Source: Nannobrachium achirus (lineage: Eukaryota; Chordata; Actinopteri; Myctophiformes; Myctophidae). From it: a stretch of 64,000 nt of DNA. Under the pieces are notes generated by a model, which was given only the letters and a program-made list of their open reading frames with translations, was not told the origin of the DNA and ran no database searches. Shown here one piece after another: positions 10,859-21,912 of the stretch. Where the stretch lies: contig OY997645.1 of assembly GCA_963921795.1 (NCBI GenBank), positions 17,980,365-18,044,364 on the forward strand, given 5' to 3'. The translations under genes were made by a program, and so were the position numbers. The stretch's first letter is position 1; each line of letters begins with the position of its first letter.

Positions 10859-11525
10859 ACAAGATGCTGCGTGATTGAGCACCCTAGCCACTGTCGGCGA
10901 AATGGTGTTGGAATATCTGAGAGCGTGCCGTCCCGGCGGAGATGGGGGGCAGTTTAAGAATAGAGTCTTGTACTGGATGTGCCGGGGCTCCGTGGCTGAG
11001 TGTTGGAGGAAAAGAAAAAAAGAAAAGAAATCCACACATCGCCGCTGTGCAGCCCCATGGACTGACTTTGTCTCTCTCTCATTCTCTCTCTCCATCCCCT
11101 TTCTCTTTCTCCGTTTCCCTCTTTCTTGCGTGCTCTCACTGTGTCACCCCAATCCCTTGACACCTTGTAATAATTGAAATGCAAACTGTCCAGCAGGGTA
11201 TTTTTGCTCATATTCACAGTAGAAGGGGAGAAAAAGGAAAGAAAATGTTATCATGTGTTCTGTTTGACTGGGCTTGTTCACTAGGGGCAGTGCTGCACAG
11301 GAATGAATCTCAATCTCAACCTTCTTAAATCAGTGGTTCTCAAACTGTTGAAGAAAATATTTCTCTTTCTCGATGTTAATTTAACTCGGAGAGTGTACGG
11401 AACCAAATGGACCCGTAAGTGCCCCACCCCTCTCTCTCATCCGTCTTTCTGTCTTACTTAAGTCTTACTTAAGAGTTACAACCGTACTTGGAACGCTTTT
11501 TCCCTGTCTGCATCAACATCTCTGT

Positions 11526-11603
11526 ACCAAAAATAGACAATTTTCAAGCTCACAGCCTCTCACAACATGACGTGTTGTGAGCTTTTAGATCTGCTGTTTT
11601 TGG
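11526..11603. repeat. Shared palindrome copy 3 (degenerate)
   Basis: The outer arms read accaaaaatag and ctgtttttggt. The left arm is worn (gacaattttcaagc), the right keeps gcttttagatctgctg. The downstream sequence ggtgaatgttccccccc matches the sequence after the copies inside the 45.8-47.3 kb element, so it is probably a relic of that family. Confidence 0.75.
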
Positions 11604-12000
11604 TGAATGTTCCCCCCCTGTATGGACATGCTGGGGTACAAGTGGTTAGGCTTTCCAATCCATTTTATATACCACAGTCTGTTACAGCCTGACAACTCCA
11701 AATCCACTTTTTAATGGAATGGGCATGTTTTGTTATATAATTCATACAAAAAAAGAAAGAATAAGGCAACATAATTAAATGTCATGTTTAGATGTGTTGA
11801 TAAATTACTCCCGTTCGTAAAAAGGAAATAAATTATGTTTTTTTTAAACACTATTTAAATTCCAACAACACTAATCATCCGCAAATGAAATGACATTGGG
11901 CAATTTTCAATCTCATTATTGCAAATAGTTATTTGTAAGCAACACATTATACTGCTGTCTAACATATGGATTATTAACCATATTACGTCGATTGATTCTG

Positions 12001-12014
12001 TCCCCCCCCCCCCT

Positions 12015-12055
<41 letters not shown>
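12001..12055. repeat. (C)n-(CA)n microsatellite
   Basis: A C run followed by about 19 CA units. Confidence 0.95.
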
Positions 12056-12429
12056 AAACTGAAAGCTAAAACCAATAGTTACCCCTTTTATGGTTACATA
12101 AGCTCCATTTCACTCACAAATTGTGCCCAATTACTTACCTGATCTAATGAACAGCAGCTGCTATACAGTGGGTTAAAAGGGTTTTCAGATCCAACTACAA
12201 GCAGCTGCAGTAGCCTACACAGTGGTTCTAAAACTGTCAAGGAAATACATTTTGTGCAAGGATCCCAATAGAAGATTTTTGGTGCTAAATTGTTAAAAAA
12301 AAAAAAAAAAAAAAGGAGCCAATTTACAAGCTTTGTAGTTTGTGGGTTTCGTGTTTGTGCACCTGCAAAGGTCTTCATAATTGGCCAGGTACCATTGACC
12401 CCTGTACGGTTGCACCAAAGATGCTTTAA

Positions 12430-12704
12430 GGAGTAGTTCACGCCCAAAATGACTTTTTTCTATTGATTACTCACGCCATGGAGACTTGAGTTCAATAATA
12501 TTTGTTTGTATTTGTATTTGTATTCCTAAGACAAAAAAATAATTTACCCCCATTGATTCCGGATGGAGACCCAAATGGGGTAAAGTTATTATAATACATT
12601 TTTTGTCTTAGGAATGTGACAAAAACCAAAAAATAATATGAACTCAAGTCTCCATGGCGTGAGTAATCAATAGAAAAAAGTGATTTTGGGGTTGAACTAC
12701 TCCT
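12430..12704. mobile_element. Foldback MITE with TTAA flanks (family P)
   Basis: Ends ggagtagttcacgccc and ggttgaactactcct are inverted repeats, and the arms continue with gattactcacgccatggaga and tctccatggcgtgagtaatc over about 100 bp. TTAA lies at both borders (12426-12429 and 12705-12708). Non-coding. A TTAA duplication fits Kolobok or piggyBac-type transposition. Confidence 0.75.
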
Positions 12705-12851
12705 TTAACTTAGGAAGATTGTCCAACTTGCAAACCCACAATTTACCACTAGGGGCAAAATGGTACACAAGATGGGTGCTGTCTGATTACGATCTCCTAA
12801 ATATGGGAAGTAAAAGCCAGTTGGACGGTCTTTCTTTTTCCCTTTTGTCTT

Positions 12852-12911
12852 TGTCTCTTGGGGTGCTGTCTCTTGGGTTGCTGTCTCTTGGGGTGCTGTC
12901 TCTTGGGTTGC
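12852..12911. repeat. 15-bp minisatellite, four units
   Basis: Units tgtctcttggggtgc and tgtctcttgggttgc alternate, giving two copies of a 30-bp higher-order unit. Confidence 0.9.
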
Positions 12912-13348
12912 GCCAGCAACGGATGGTCAGGGGATGATTATGTCACTCAACAAGCACATTGATGGTCAGTGGATAATGATGATGTCACTCAGCTGTGCCA
13001 TATGGTTTGTTTCCCCGCTGTTGTTTGTTTGTGTTGCACTGTCCCATCATCCCTGCAGCTTAAGTCACCTCCGATGCTTTGACCCCTGCTCATTTCTGTG
13101 CCATGCTAGATGAAACCCTACTGCTAATCTCTTCCAAGCCCAGGTCCCCTGTTGGATATTTATGGTAATAAGTCAACACATGAATAAATAATATGAGATA
13201 CTGGGTTCCGTTGACGGCTGGATGGGGTCCAAACCTTTGGTCCTGAAGGATGGATGTTTCATTTATTTATTTATATACCTGCATATTTATTCCACAGCAA
13301 CGTTATTTCTTATTAAAATAAAACATTGCTGGAAGTGACATGATGTTT

Positions 13349-13528
13349 GTATTTGTTAAGATATGTTTTGGGGCTTTTATGCCTTTATTTATAGGACAGT
13401 AGACTGACAGGAAACAGGGAGAGACATGCAGCAAAGGTAGTCGGGATCAGGAATCGAACCAGGGACACGCTGTCAGGCTACACTGAGACTATGTGGCATG
13501 CGCCTGGACCGGTAGGCCAGGGGGCGCA
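13349..13528 (-). mobile_element. tRNA-derived SINE, copy 1
   Basis: On the minus strand the pol III A box (tggcctaccgg) lies at 13510-13520 and the B box (ggttcgattcc) at 13450-13460, followed by a tail with tttcctgtcagtctactgtc and ataaaggcataaaagccc. A 12-bp duplication gacatgatgttt flanks it at 13337-13348 and 13529-13540. Same family as 29631-29846. Confidence 0.9.
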
Positions 13529-13540
13529 GACATGATGTTT

Positions 13541-14356
13541 TATGATCCCATGTCAAATTCAGTGAATACATCATGGATGGAAATTCAAATAAAAATGATA
13601 TTTAGGATGTTTTGTTAGATAACAAATTGTGAGAGAGAGGGAGAGAGACAGAGATTAAAATGAAGTTTAAACTTGTATTATTATTATTCATAATCATGTC
13701 AAATCATTCCGTGTGTTTGGTCCACTTTAGTCTGAATTGTCTCCCACTTTCTGTTTCTTTCACCAAATATTGTCTCGTTCTTATCTCAGTATTGCAGTTG
13801 CATCTCAGCTGTTTTTCTAAACAGTTTTCCTTCCATCGGTCGTCCCCATCATCACTTCAGGCAGTCAGTCAGTCATGTCCAGATCCCAGTCTACCCAGAA
13901 AAAATGATCAGCGTGGTTACTTCTCAGATGACCAACGATCCTGCTTCCAATTATGTCAGTCAGTTGACAAAAACAAACCCTGTTTACTATGGGCTCCGTT
14001 AAAGCGTTCAACCCCAGCCCGGCTCCATTTACAATAACGCCCACTGATAAACCCATCCCTCCCTCTCTCTCTCTCTCCCCTAGACATTGCTGTTGAATCT
14101 CATTCCTAGGGGATAAATTCATCCAGATTGGAGCACTCTCTGCAAAAAGGCATTATCCCAGATTACATGTCTGCTGGGGCGGCAAAGTTAAGTAATTCAA
14201 CCAGATGCTGTTGTGATCACTGGGTCACCTGAGGAGGAAAGCCCCTCCTCATGCCCCCCCCCCCCCCCATCCCCCTCTCTGTTTATCAGTCCACCATCTC
14301 CATCTCTTTGACACAACACCCTTGGGAGAAAGGGAGCGGAGACCGCTTAACATATA
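13541..14356. other. Intronic sequence; possible conserved patch
   Basis: No exon recognised. A C run lies near 14255-14268. The stretch 14120-14240, with ggcattatcccagattacat and gatcactgggtcacctgagg, reads like non-repetitive regulatory sequence but nothing in the window proves this. Confidence 0.35.
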
Positions 14357-14620
14357 GGTTCTCAGGTTTTTTGGTGTCAAGGACGCCTAAATTGATACGC
14401 ATTTGGCCGCGGACCCCCATCTGAAAATGTTTTGTGGCATGGAACCCCCCCCCCCCCCCCAAGAAGAGATGATTTGTGTAAAAAGAAGGTTAAAAATGTG
14501 AAGATAAGCTTGTAGATCTTCCATTTTTGAATAGCCAAATTATAAATGGATAAAGTGGTTAAAATAATTGTGATGCAACATAAAGAAATAGAATAGCCGA
14601 TGTGGGTGGGGGGGAGGGGG
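14357..14620. repeat. hAT-like debris related to 16144-16289, with half palindrome
   Basis: Shares 'gttctca...gtgccaaggaYccc...atttggMcgcRgacccc...gttttgtgSca' with the 16144 element. A half copy of the shared palindrome, ataagcttgtagatcttcca, occurs near 14503-14522. No target duplication identified. Confidence 0.45.
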
Positions 14621-15109
14621 GTTGGATTGGACAGATTATGAGAGGGATTAATACATAATAAATGGCATTTAAATTGCTGCTGAATGAAGAGGAAACAACA
14701 GCCTTGTCTTTAGCGCCCTCACAGCAGCAGCTGAGACATGGGAGGGGGATGGCGAGCTTGTGTTTTGTTGTGGGGGTGTTTTAAATGCAGTAGTGTTGAG
14801 ATGCGTCATGCAGTTTGTCCTCAGAGACGTGGTGGCACAGCTGGGCTTCGGGGAAAATACCAATATTTAAAGTAAATACCAGTGTGGTTGTGTTTCTCTC
14901 CATCTTCGCTGTTGTCTCTGCTGCTTCAGGAGGTGGGTGGGGGGGTGTTCTTTTTTTGTATATAGAAAAGTTGGGAAACTCTGCTTGGATCTGTATTGTA
15001 GGCTACTTGTTCGGAAACAGAAATACTGTAGGTACTGGGGCATTCACGAATAATGATTTTTAGTATTCAAATTATTCGACTTCAAAGTATTCGAATAGTC
15101 GAATATTCG

Positions 15110-15345
15110 ACAGGACTGGCCAAACTGTCAAATATTAAGTAAGCAAGAGGCAAACATTGTGAAAATAGCTGATCTACATGGAGGCGTTGTGAGCATGTAG
15201 ATCTGCTATTTTCACAATAGTTATCTGTGGAACCGAGTCAAATTAAATGTAATACCTACAATTCCAAGTGCTTGTCAGGGTGGGGGTCCCCAGTTCAAAT
15301 ATGTTTATTTTGGGGGTCACGGCCTAAAAAGGTTTGAGAAGCACT
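15110..15345. mobile_element. Family E hAT MITE, 5'-deleted, nested in family F
   Basis: It shares with 18760-18937 the order ggccaaaYtgtcaaatatta, the palindrome, then tgtcagggtgggggtcc and gggggtcacggc...gtttgagaagca. The left end is missing. Confidence 0.7.
15156..15218. repeat. Shared palindrome copy 4
   Basis: Arms attgtgaaaatagc and gctattttcacaat around gatctacatg and catgtagatc with a short centre. Both arms carry CATG where most copies have CAAG/CTTG, a paired change. Left arm GCTGATC, right GATCTGC. Confidence 0.9.
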
Positions 15346-16143
15346 GATATAGAGCATTAAAAAATTCATCCACCAGGGGCATTGACAACTCATTCTTATG
15401 ACTCCCTATCCAAGCTTTATAAACTACATATTTTTTAAAGAGAAAACAATAACAAAATAAAAATAAGCGAATATTCGACTTCGGTGAACAAGGTCGAATA
15501 GTGACTCTGATATTCGAATATTCGAATATTTGAATATTTGGTGAATGCCCTAGTAGGTACTTCAGGGCAGGTTAAGACATTGAACCACTGTAGAGGATGT
15601 TCATTTGTATTGCCAAAACGTTGCGAAAGTTCCCGGCACATCACTATAGCAAGATTACTACTGTCCATCAGGACCTTCGTTCAGAGCCAACACTGTTCTT
15701 TGAGGTATATTCAGTTAGCAATATTGTATCATCAGATTCCCATTTCATAGGAACGGCTGTCAAATATCCTGCTTGTGGACATTCTTATCTTTCCCAAGCA
15801 GCAATCCATCACTGTGAACCTACTAAGAGTCCACTTTCTGCAGGGGGGGATGGATGACATCCCTCTTCTTTCCATGTGTGATAACTTTGACAGCAGAAGT
15901 TGCTGGACAAGGAGTGTTTGAATTATTGCGTATAGAACAGTCTATAGAGCAAGAGAGCGTTTGTGCGGTTGACAGACTCCTGTTTACATTACAGATTATA
16001 CCTCGGAGCACATCTCAACATACTGGCCCCATTGATTATACACCTGACATTTATGTCCCATCCAAATGGTGTCCAGACGCTGTTTAGCTGGCATTAAATC
16101 CATTAAGACCTATGAGGCCGATACTACAAATGCCTTCTAATTC

Positions 16144-16289
16144 AGTGGTTCTCAAGCGTTTTCGTGCCAAGGATCCCCAAATTAATATGTATTTGGACGC
16201 AGACCCCTCCCCCACCTGAAAGGGGTTTTGTGCCAGGGACCCCCAGAAGAGAAGATTTAATTCAACATTCTTCAAAACACTTATAGCAC
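16144..16289. repeat. hAT-like relic, 'cagtggttctcaagc' left end
   Basis: Starts cagtggttctcaagcg and shares its body with 14357-14620. It appears cut off where the next element begins at 16298. Confidence 0.5.
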
Positions 16290-16297
16290 TAACATAG

Positions 16298-16435
16298 CTG
16301 GGGTCTGCAACCTTGTTGACATGAAGTGCCATGTTTTCATTTTCTTGATAGTCAGTGTGTCATATCAACATTAAGTTTAATAATTATGACACCACATGAG
16401 AATGTAATATTTCCAACTGATTTTGATTGATACAC

Positions 16436-16468
<33 letters not shown>

Positions 16469-16760
16469 CATACATACATACATACATACATACATACATA
16501 CATACATACATACACAACAACCTTTTTTTCTTCTTTAGAAATGTTTTCTTTCACATCTATCTCTTATATCCCATACTCCCTCCCTCCCTCCCTACCTACC
16601 TACCTACCTTTCCTAACTCTGAGTTAGGAGTTTGAATAGATGTAGAATTATGTCTAGGATGTGAGGGGACATCACAACCTATCACACTTATGGCAGTGTG
16701 CCAGTCATCACCCTCCCCTGTGCCAAAGTTGGCACCCGTGCCCAAGGTTGCCTAACCCTG
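16298..16760. mobile_element. hAT (Charlie-like) MITE (family H)
   Basis: Ends ctggggtctgcaacc and ggttgcctaaccctg are imperfect inverted repeats of the type seen in Charlie-like hATs. The flanks taacatag (16290-16297) and caatatag (16761-16768) match at 6 of 8 positions, a worn duplication. A long (CATA)n microsatellite sits inside. Confidence 0.6.
16431..16514. repeat. (CATA)n microsatellite
   Basis: About 20 tetranucleotide units with one TA interruption. Confidence 0.95.
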
Positions 16761-17130
16761 CAATATAGTATATATATTAAAGACCTACCACTGCTTCTCT
16801 CAGAAAGGGAACACACACTCCAATGACAATGGACAGGACTTAAAGCTTAAAATATGGCTTAAAGACACTGAGATACAGAATACATGAATATGAATCGGTG
16901 CTATTTTCTTCTGTCTGGGACTGAAACTTTCCAACTTCTCAGCTCATTTGTCTCCGGCGGTAGCAGTTATCTCTTCAGATCTGCAGTTTTAACCTTGGGT
17001 AAATCACATGCCAGCCTTGTCACAGCCAAGTGCTGCTGATAGAATGCTGTGTATCCTCTTGTGTGTCTTAACGGTTTGTCAGTAAACTATCGAGCCAACT
17101 GCACATGACATGACTGTAGAATGTCTGCAT

Positions 17131-17585
17131 CGGGGATGGGACGATACACGATATTATCGTTTATCGTGATAAAAAACACTCACGATAATCGTATCGTGAG
17201 GATTTAATTTATTGTGATATCGTCCTCCGTCATGCACTGGGATCAATACACCTTTTATTTGCCGAGCTGCATATCTGGTACCACTTAAACCCTCTATAAT
17301 TGGTAAAAGGTACTCATAATATACTGTACGTCTTTTTTTCACTCTCTATCAAATGTCTTTGCCAAAAAATAGCCGCTCTACAAGCTCACAACGCGTCACG
17401 TTGTGACGCGTTGTGACGCGTTGTGACGCGTTGTGAGCTTGTAGATCTGCTATTTTTTGGCAAACGTTCCGCCCCAGGATAATGGATTTTGATTATCGTG
17501 ATAATATCGTAAATCACGTTTTTTTTTTTTTTTTTTTTTTCTCACAATAATCGCGATATGACATTTTCATATTGTCCCATCCCTA
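17131..17585. mobile_element. hAT-type MITE family B, copy 1
   Basis: Ends ggggatgggacgata and tattgtcccatccct are inverted repeats, with cgataatatcg-type palindromic sequence inside both ends. No target duplication is visible for this copy (gtctgcat versus gctggaac), but the other copies have them. The shared palindrome is in the middle. Confidence 0.8.
17358..17464. repeat. Shared palindrome copy 5 with an expanded centre
   Basis: Outer arms tttgccaaaaaatagc and gctattttttggcaaa. The centre contains ttgtgacgcg three times in tandem at 17401-17430, making this the longest copy (107 bp). Left arm GCCGCTC, right GATCTGC. Confidence 0.9.
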
Positions 17586-17817
17586 GCTGGAACGTGTTTC
17601 CAAAACACTGGGTGGGACTCGGGACTCAATTATGGGTTGCCACTCGCCAGTAAATATCCCTTCTTTTTTTCCTCATTTTCTTTTTAAATTGTAATGTTTC
17701 AAAGGATTTTCAAATATGCTCCCCAAATTGCCCCTGCCCCCTGATATGTGCATGCACCTCTCTGTAACTGTCTTGATTGTGTGAAATGTTGAGCATTGTC
17801 GAAAGTGTGTGTGTGTT

Positions 17818-17843
17818 GGGGGGGGGGGGGGGGGGGGGGGGGG
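17818..17843. repeat. Poly(G) run
   Basis: About 26 consecutive G residues following a (GT)n patch. Confidence 0.95.
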
Positions 17844-17849
17844 CGAGGT

Positions 17850-17930
17850 AATTGGTGCTTGGGGTGTGCCACGCCAATTACGGCTGCAAGCCTTGCGGCG
17901 GCAATATAAATGCAAATCAGCCTTTTAACT
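17850..17930. promoter_or_regulatory. Candidate non-coding regulatory patch
   Basis: Contains AATTGG (17850) and CCAATT (17874) as inverted CCAAT-type motifs about 18 bp apart and a perfect octamer ATGCAAAT at 17910-17917. It is not part of a recognised transposon. Function is only suggested by the motifs. Confidence 0.25.
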
Positions 17931-18322
17931 TGTGCAAGGGGTGAATCTGGTGAGAGAGATGCTTCTCACCTGTGGACAAACATGTACAGTACGTACGTGT
18001 GTCTGTGTCCCTGACATTACGACTACTGTGCAAGGGGTTTGTAAAACAACAGTGGCAAAGCTATATAGCGTGAATTTGAGGAACACCCCAGGGCGGCTGC
18101 ATGTGTGTGTGTGTGTGTGTGCCCTCCCCTTACATTACGACTCAAGCTAAATGTATAGGGACAGCGAGGCATTCTAATCTGCCTTAATATGGGCACACGT
18201 GATGATGTGCCTCTGGCATGATGTGCCAGCTCAAGTGGTTCCGTTTGATGCAGTGGCTCGTAAAATGTTTGCTCAGCGATACAGAATGTGAGCGCACTGA
18301 TGGCAGTGGCCTCTGTGTAAGG

Positions 18323-18541
18323 CACTGGTTCTCATTTCATTAATCAAATAACACAGACATTAAAATATTGACTAAAAGGTAACATTGTTTCCTTGAATCT
18401 TGATATTTTTTTTTTTTTTTTTTACTCAAATCTTTGCTTCTGGAGGTCTCTGGCAAAAAACAAAAGTTTGAGATGAGGGGTCCCCAACCAAATACATATC
18501 ATTTTGGGGGTCCTTGACAGGAAAAAGTTTGAGAAGCAGTG
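18323..18541. mobile_element. Family E hAT MITE, first of a tandem pair
   Basis: Left end cactggttctc and right end gtttgagaagcagtg are inverted repeats. Flanks gtgtaagg (18315-18322) and gtgtaaag (18542-18549) match at 7 of 8 positions. It lacks the palindrome. Confidence 0.75.
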
Positions 18542-18549
18542 GTGTAAAG

Positions 18550-18937
18550 CAGTGGTTCTCAACCTGTGGGTCGGGACCCCCAGGGGGGCCCCCAAATTAT
18601 TTTGGGGGGTCCCCAGATGATTAACTTAATGGGCAACATTGTTTTCTCACTTAACAGTAAACAAACCAGCATAATGTTCAAGTGTATGGAGGGTATGTGT
18701 ACATTTCTAAAGTGACAATTAAGGACTTTTTAATACCTCTAAAATGACAAATTAGTTATTGGCCAAATTGTCAAATATTAGAGGTAGAAATTGTGAAAAT
18801 AGCTGATCTGCTATTTTCACAATAGAACCGTGTTGTACAACATAATGCCTCAACACTTGCTTGTCAGGGTAGGGGGGTCCACAGTTAAAATATGATTATT
18901 TTGGGGGTCACGGCTTGAAAAAGTTTGAGAAGCAGTG
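18550..18937. mobile_element. Family E hAT MITE, second of a tandem pair
   Basis: Left end cagtggttctcaacc and right end gtttgagaagcagtg with a perfect duplication gtgtaaag at 18542-18549 and 18938-18945. The left duplication is at the same time the right duplication of the previous element. A short palindrome copy lies at 18790-18823. Confidence 0.85.
18790..18823. repeat. Shared palindrome copy 6 (minimal form)
   Basis: Only the outer arms remain: attgtgaaaatag, then ctgatctg, then ctattttcacaat. The inner acaagctcac arms are absent, so this may be a centre deletion or a precursor-like form. Confidence 0.85.
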
Positions 18938-19750
18938 GTGTAAAGGGATGGATAGGGCAACCATTCCCTAGCTGTTTGTGAACCCAGACGGCGTTGCTGT
19001 AAGAGGCACGGCTTTCCTCTTGAAGGGCCATTTGATCTGGCTGATACAGAAACATGTTTTATTCAGCAAAGCGTATCAGACACAACAGCTATTGCAAACT
19101 TTCTTTTGATCTGAACTTCGATCTGCCAGGGCAGGGCGAGGCTTTGGAAATGAGAAAAAGAAAAGGGGCCACACTGACGTGCTTCCCACGGCCGGCCGCC
19201 CTTGTGTTGACGTTGACGACGCGCACAGTTTGTTTTTTAACACCAGTCGCCAAGTAGAGGCTTCCAGGCAGCCACCTGCTTGTCCCTGCTAAGACAATTA
19301 GGCATTTGAGAGAGGAGGAGGGGGGGAATAAAGCCCGATCAGTAGTCAGAATCACAATGTTAGCTCTGGATCCATTTCCCCTCCCCTCCCCAGCCCACAC
19401 AAAACCCTCATTCTGCCTATGCTGACATTGGCACCGTGCCACCTTCTACCAATTCTAATTAGTGTGCGTTTGTTTCGGGAAACGCAGGAGCATTTGACAC
19501 TGGGCCTGGGAAACCTGTCAGATGGAGAGCGTCAACAACACTTGGTCCCCAAACTAGTTTAGTGTTAGGGGGCTCTATGGCTCTGTGTCAGTATGGAGTT
19601 GTTTACCAAGCTCATTCTTTAGTCTTACACCCCTTTTCATGCATACACAGTTACGCAGGCGCACACAGACAGACTCCCGTGCCCTTCTGTCACCAATTTG
19701 CGATTCTGCAATTAAGCGGTGCCACCAAAACTGAGCATCTTACATATACA

Positions 19751-19815
19751 GTACACTGTAAAAAAAATCAGTTTTAATTAATCTAAATTGAACCAAACCG
19801 GACCTGTTACGGTCG
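19751..19815. repeat. 'cactgtaaaa'-type MITE end
   Basis: Begins gtacactgtaaaaaaaatca and continues with ttgaaccaaac-like sequence seen in the 22388, 33741 and 45147 fragments. Only one end is clear. Confidence 0.35.
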
Positions 19816-21330
19816 GATTAAAGTTTGACTGTGCATGAGCCCTGATGGCAGCCCATGATGACCTAATAACATACTATAAATGTAGTTGTCTATTGATCCT
19901 CAGACATACCACAGTGTAGGACACTGCCATATTGATTCGAAATAATGCTTGTGATGTGTCTTTAATATGCTACTCTGGTAGTTACGTTGTTCTACTGGGG
20001 ATGAGACTGTCTTTTAATGCAGTAATAATGTGGTGTCAGAAGCAGGATCAGATCTATACGGTAGATAATCTGCAGATATTTCTGTCCCCCTACTATGCCG
20101 AAGCTTAATATGCAGTCGTACGACTGGCCTTAGCCTTTAAAAACGCTGGCTGGTGAAGTAGATGTCAAAAAAACTAACAAAAAAAATGCATACAAAAATA
20201 AACATAGCAAATGACTGTGTAATTGATTTTCACCAGCCACTCCAATTTGCACACTGATGATTCAAAGGTTGGGGGAGGGCCTTTCAATCACACCACTCGG
20301 AATTCAATTTAATTTTTTTCAAGTGCTATCTCAATATCATTGCACTTTTTTTCCTCGTGTTGGCACAGACGCTGAAAAAGAAAAGAAGAAATAAGATATT
20401 TATTTACACATTTTGGATGAGCATTTGGGGCGTGGGTGGGGGTGGGGGGGGTTCATGATTTGCCATCCTTACAGATCCGTTGGCACGGTGCTTCAACCTG
20501 GCTGGCCTCCCGGCAGAACTGACACTAGTCATTGCTCAGTCCCCCAGGGGACATTAGCGCAAATCACGGAGGGGGTACACAGGGAGTCATTGCAGTTCAC
20601 CACTTTCCCTTGGCCACTGGCCAATGAGAGAGACGAGCTGACTAACAATGCTGAGCCTGAAACCCCACCCCTGCACGGCCCCTTGGTGGAGGTTCTGCCC
20701 TCCTCCTGCAGGAACCTCCAACACAAACAGCAGAGAAAGAAATGAGAGGCGGTGCAGCTGATGCCTGATTTATTCATCATTTATTCATTATTGCACGCCG
20801 AACATAGCCGATCCATACTGCCCCACAAAGCCAAAGTGCAGTAACTAAAGTTTTTGGACACACCGACTTATTTGTGTATCCCAAAGGTCAAGTTAGGATA
20901 AACAATTACATCAAGAACAGATATACAATCAGTGTGAATCACTTATACAGTATGTCTATATCTCATTTGGCTGCAGTTGAAACACTTTTAAACCCTTTTT
21001 TCCAGTCAAATTTATGTTCGTAGTTACTGCACTCTGGCTTTGTAAGACAGCATAAGCCCTCAGCGCGTCTGCGCCGCACTGAGGGCTTTTTCCTCGGCTA
21101 TATGTTCTTCGCACGGAAACGCTGTGCAACAAAGTATGAATCGGCTAAACAGGGAGCACAGAGACAAATGCCTGCGGTGCGTGGCCCATGATGAACAGAC
21201 TTCACGTCAGAGATTGGATTAGTGTGAGGGGAGGAGAGAGCCCTTAAAAGCTATGCAGAGTTTATTGAAGCCTTATCTAAAGTGATAATGTTACTAAAGG
21301 TCTGCCTAATGACGGATGAGTGGACAGAGT
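19816..21330. other. Intronic sequence without a recognised feature
   Basis: No exon or transposon end was recognised. The open frames around 20413-20780 have no splice context or protein motif. Two similar phrases, ccacaaagccaaagtgcagt at 20823 and actgcactctggctttgt at 21024, are inverted copies about 200 bp apart and may be ends of a small unclassified foldback. Confidence 0.4.
20821..21045. repeat. Possible small foldback element
   Basis: Inverted phrases acaaagccaaagtgcagtaa (near 20825) and gttactgcactctggctttg (near 21021) bracket about 180 bp. Ends and target duplications are not defined. Confidence 0.45.
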
Positions 21331-21400
21331 CCTTGAAAGGGCTAGCGTCAGTCTAGATCAGAGGTCCTTCAAAGGGCTAGCGTCCGTCTAGATCAGAGGT
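21331..21400. repeat. 35-bp tandem duplication that includes a transposon end
   Basis: Unit 21331-21365 and unit 21366-21400 share agggctagcgtc and gtctagatcagaggt with two differences. The last seven bases (cagaggt) are the first bases of the hAT MITE that starts at 21394. Confidence 0.9.
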
Positions 21401-21912
21401 TCTCAACCTTTTTTTAGCTCTTGACCACTAGCATATGTTGTACTGTACGAACAATCCTTTAGGACCACCCCATTCCACACAGTCATTTATATTTTATTCA
21501 ATTTAAAATGTATATTTAACATTAATGATATTAAAGTTGGATTTATGACATTGCAACCATTGCTTGCCGGTGTTACAACCCAATTGCAGACCTACATATC
21601 ATTACTGTCGTGTGGAAAACTCCACTAGTCCAAAACTTTACAGGATTCCAATTCGGCCTCGCTCCACGTTTCGAGCCTGCAGATCGGCTACTTTTGATAC
21701 TTTAGTTTGACGCTGTATGATCAAGTAGGGCTTTAATAATAATTAAAAAATAATATTCTGCATAATACAGCAAAGATCTGCTATTTTTGCTGTGTGACAC
21801 CGCATGCAACTAAGTATATCAAGCCCTTAACAGTCATTATTTCTTTGAAAGCATTTTTCCAATTTACAATGTTGCACATTGAGCAAATCAACCCACAGTT
21901 TGGGAACCACTG
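21394..21912. mobile_element. hAT-type MITE (family O)
   Basis: Left end cagaggttctcaacc and right end gtttgggaaccactg are inverted repeats. Flanks gtctagat (21386-21393) and gtctaggt (21913-21920) match at 7 of 8. Two split arms of the shared palindrome, gcagatcggctacttttg (about 21680) and agatctgctatttttgc (about 21774), lie about 75 bp apart in the same orientation. Confidence 0.75.

Larger units (their letters stand above)
11332..12420. repeat. Decayed hAT-like debris with two similar left ends
   Basis: Two phrases in the same orientation, cagtggttctcaaactgttg at 11332 and cagtggttctaaaactgtca at 12222, look like hAT-type left ends of the 'cagtggttctcaa' group. No clean right ends or target duplications were found. 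A (CA)n tract (12016-12054), a C run and an A run (12298-12315) lie between or after them. The degenerate palindrome copy 3 is at 11526-11603. Confidence 0.4.
15036..15552. mobile_element. hAT-type MITE (family F, 'ATTCGAATA'-rich)
   Basis: Ends tggggcattcac and gtgaatgcccta are inverted repeats, followed inward by ATTCGAATA-type sequence on both sides. A perfect 8-bp duplication gtaggtac lies at 15028-15035 and 15553-15560. The target has T at position 2 and A at position 7, the pattern reported for Ac-type hATs. A relic of family E with a palindrome is nested inside (about 15110-15345). Confidence 0.85.
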
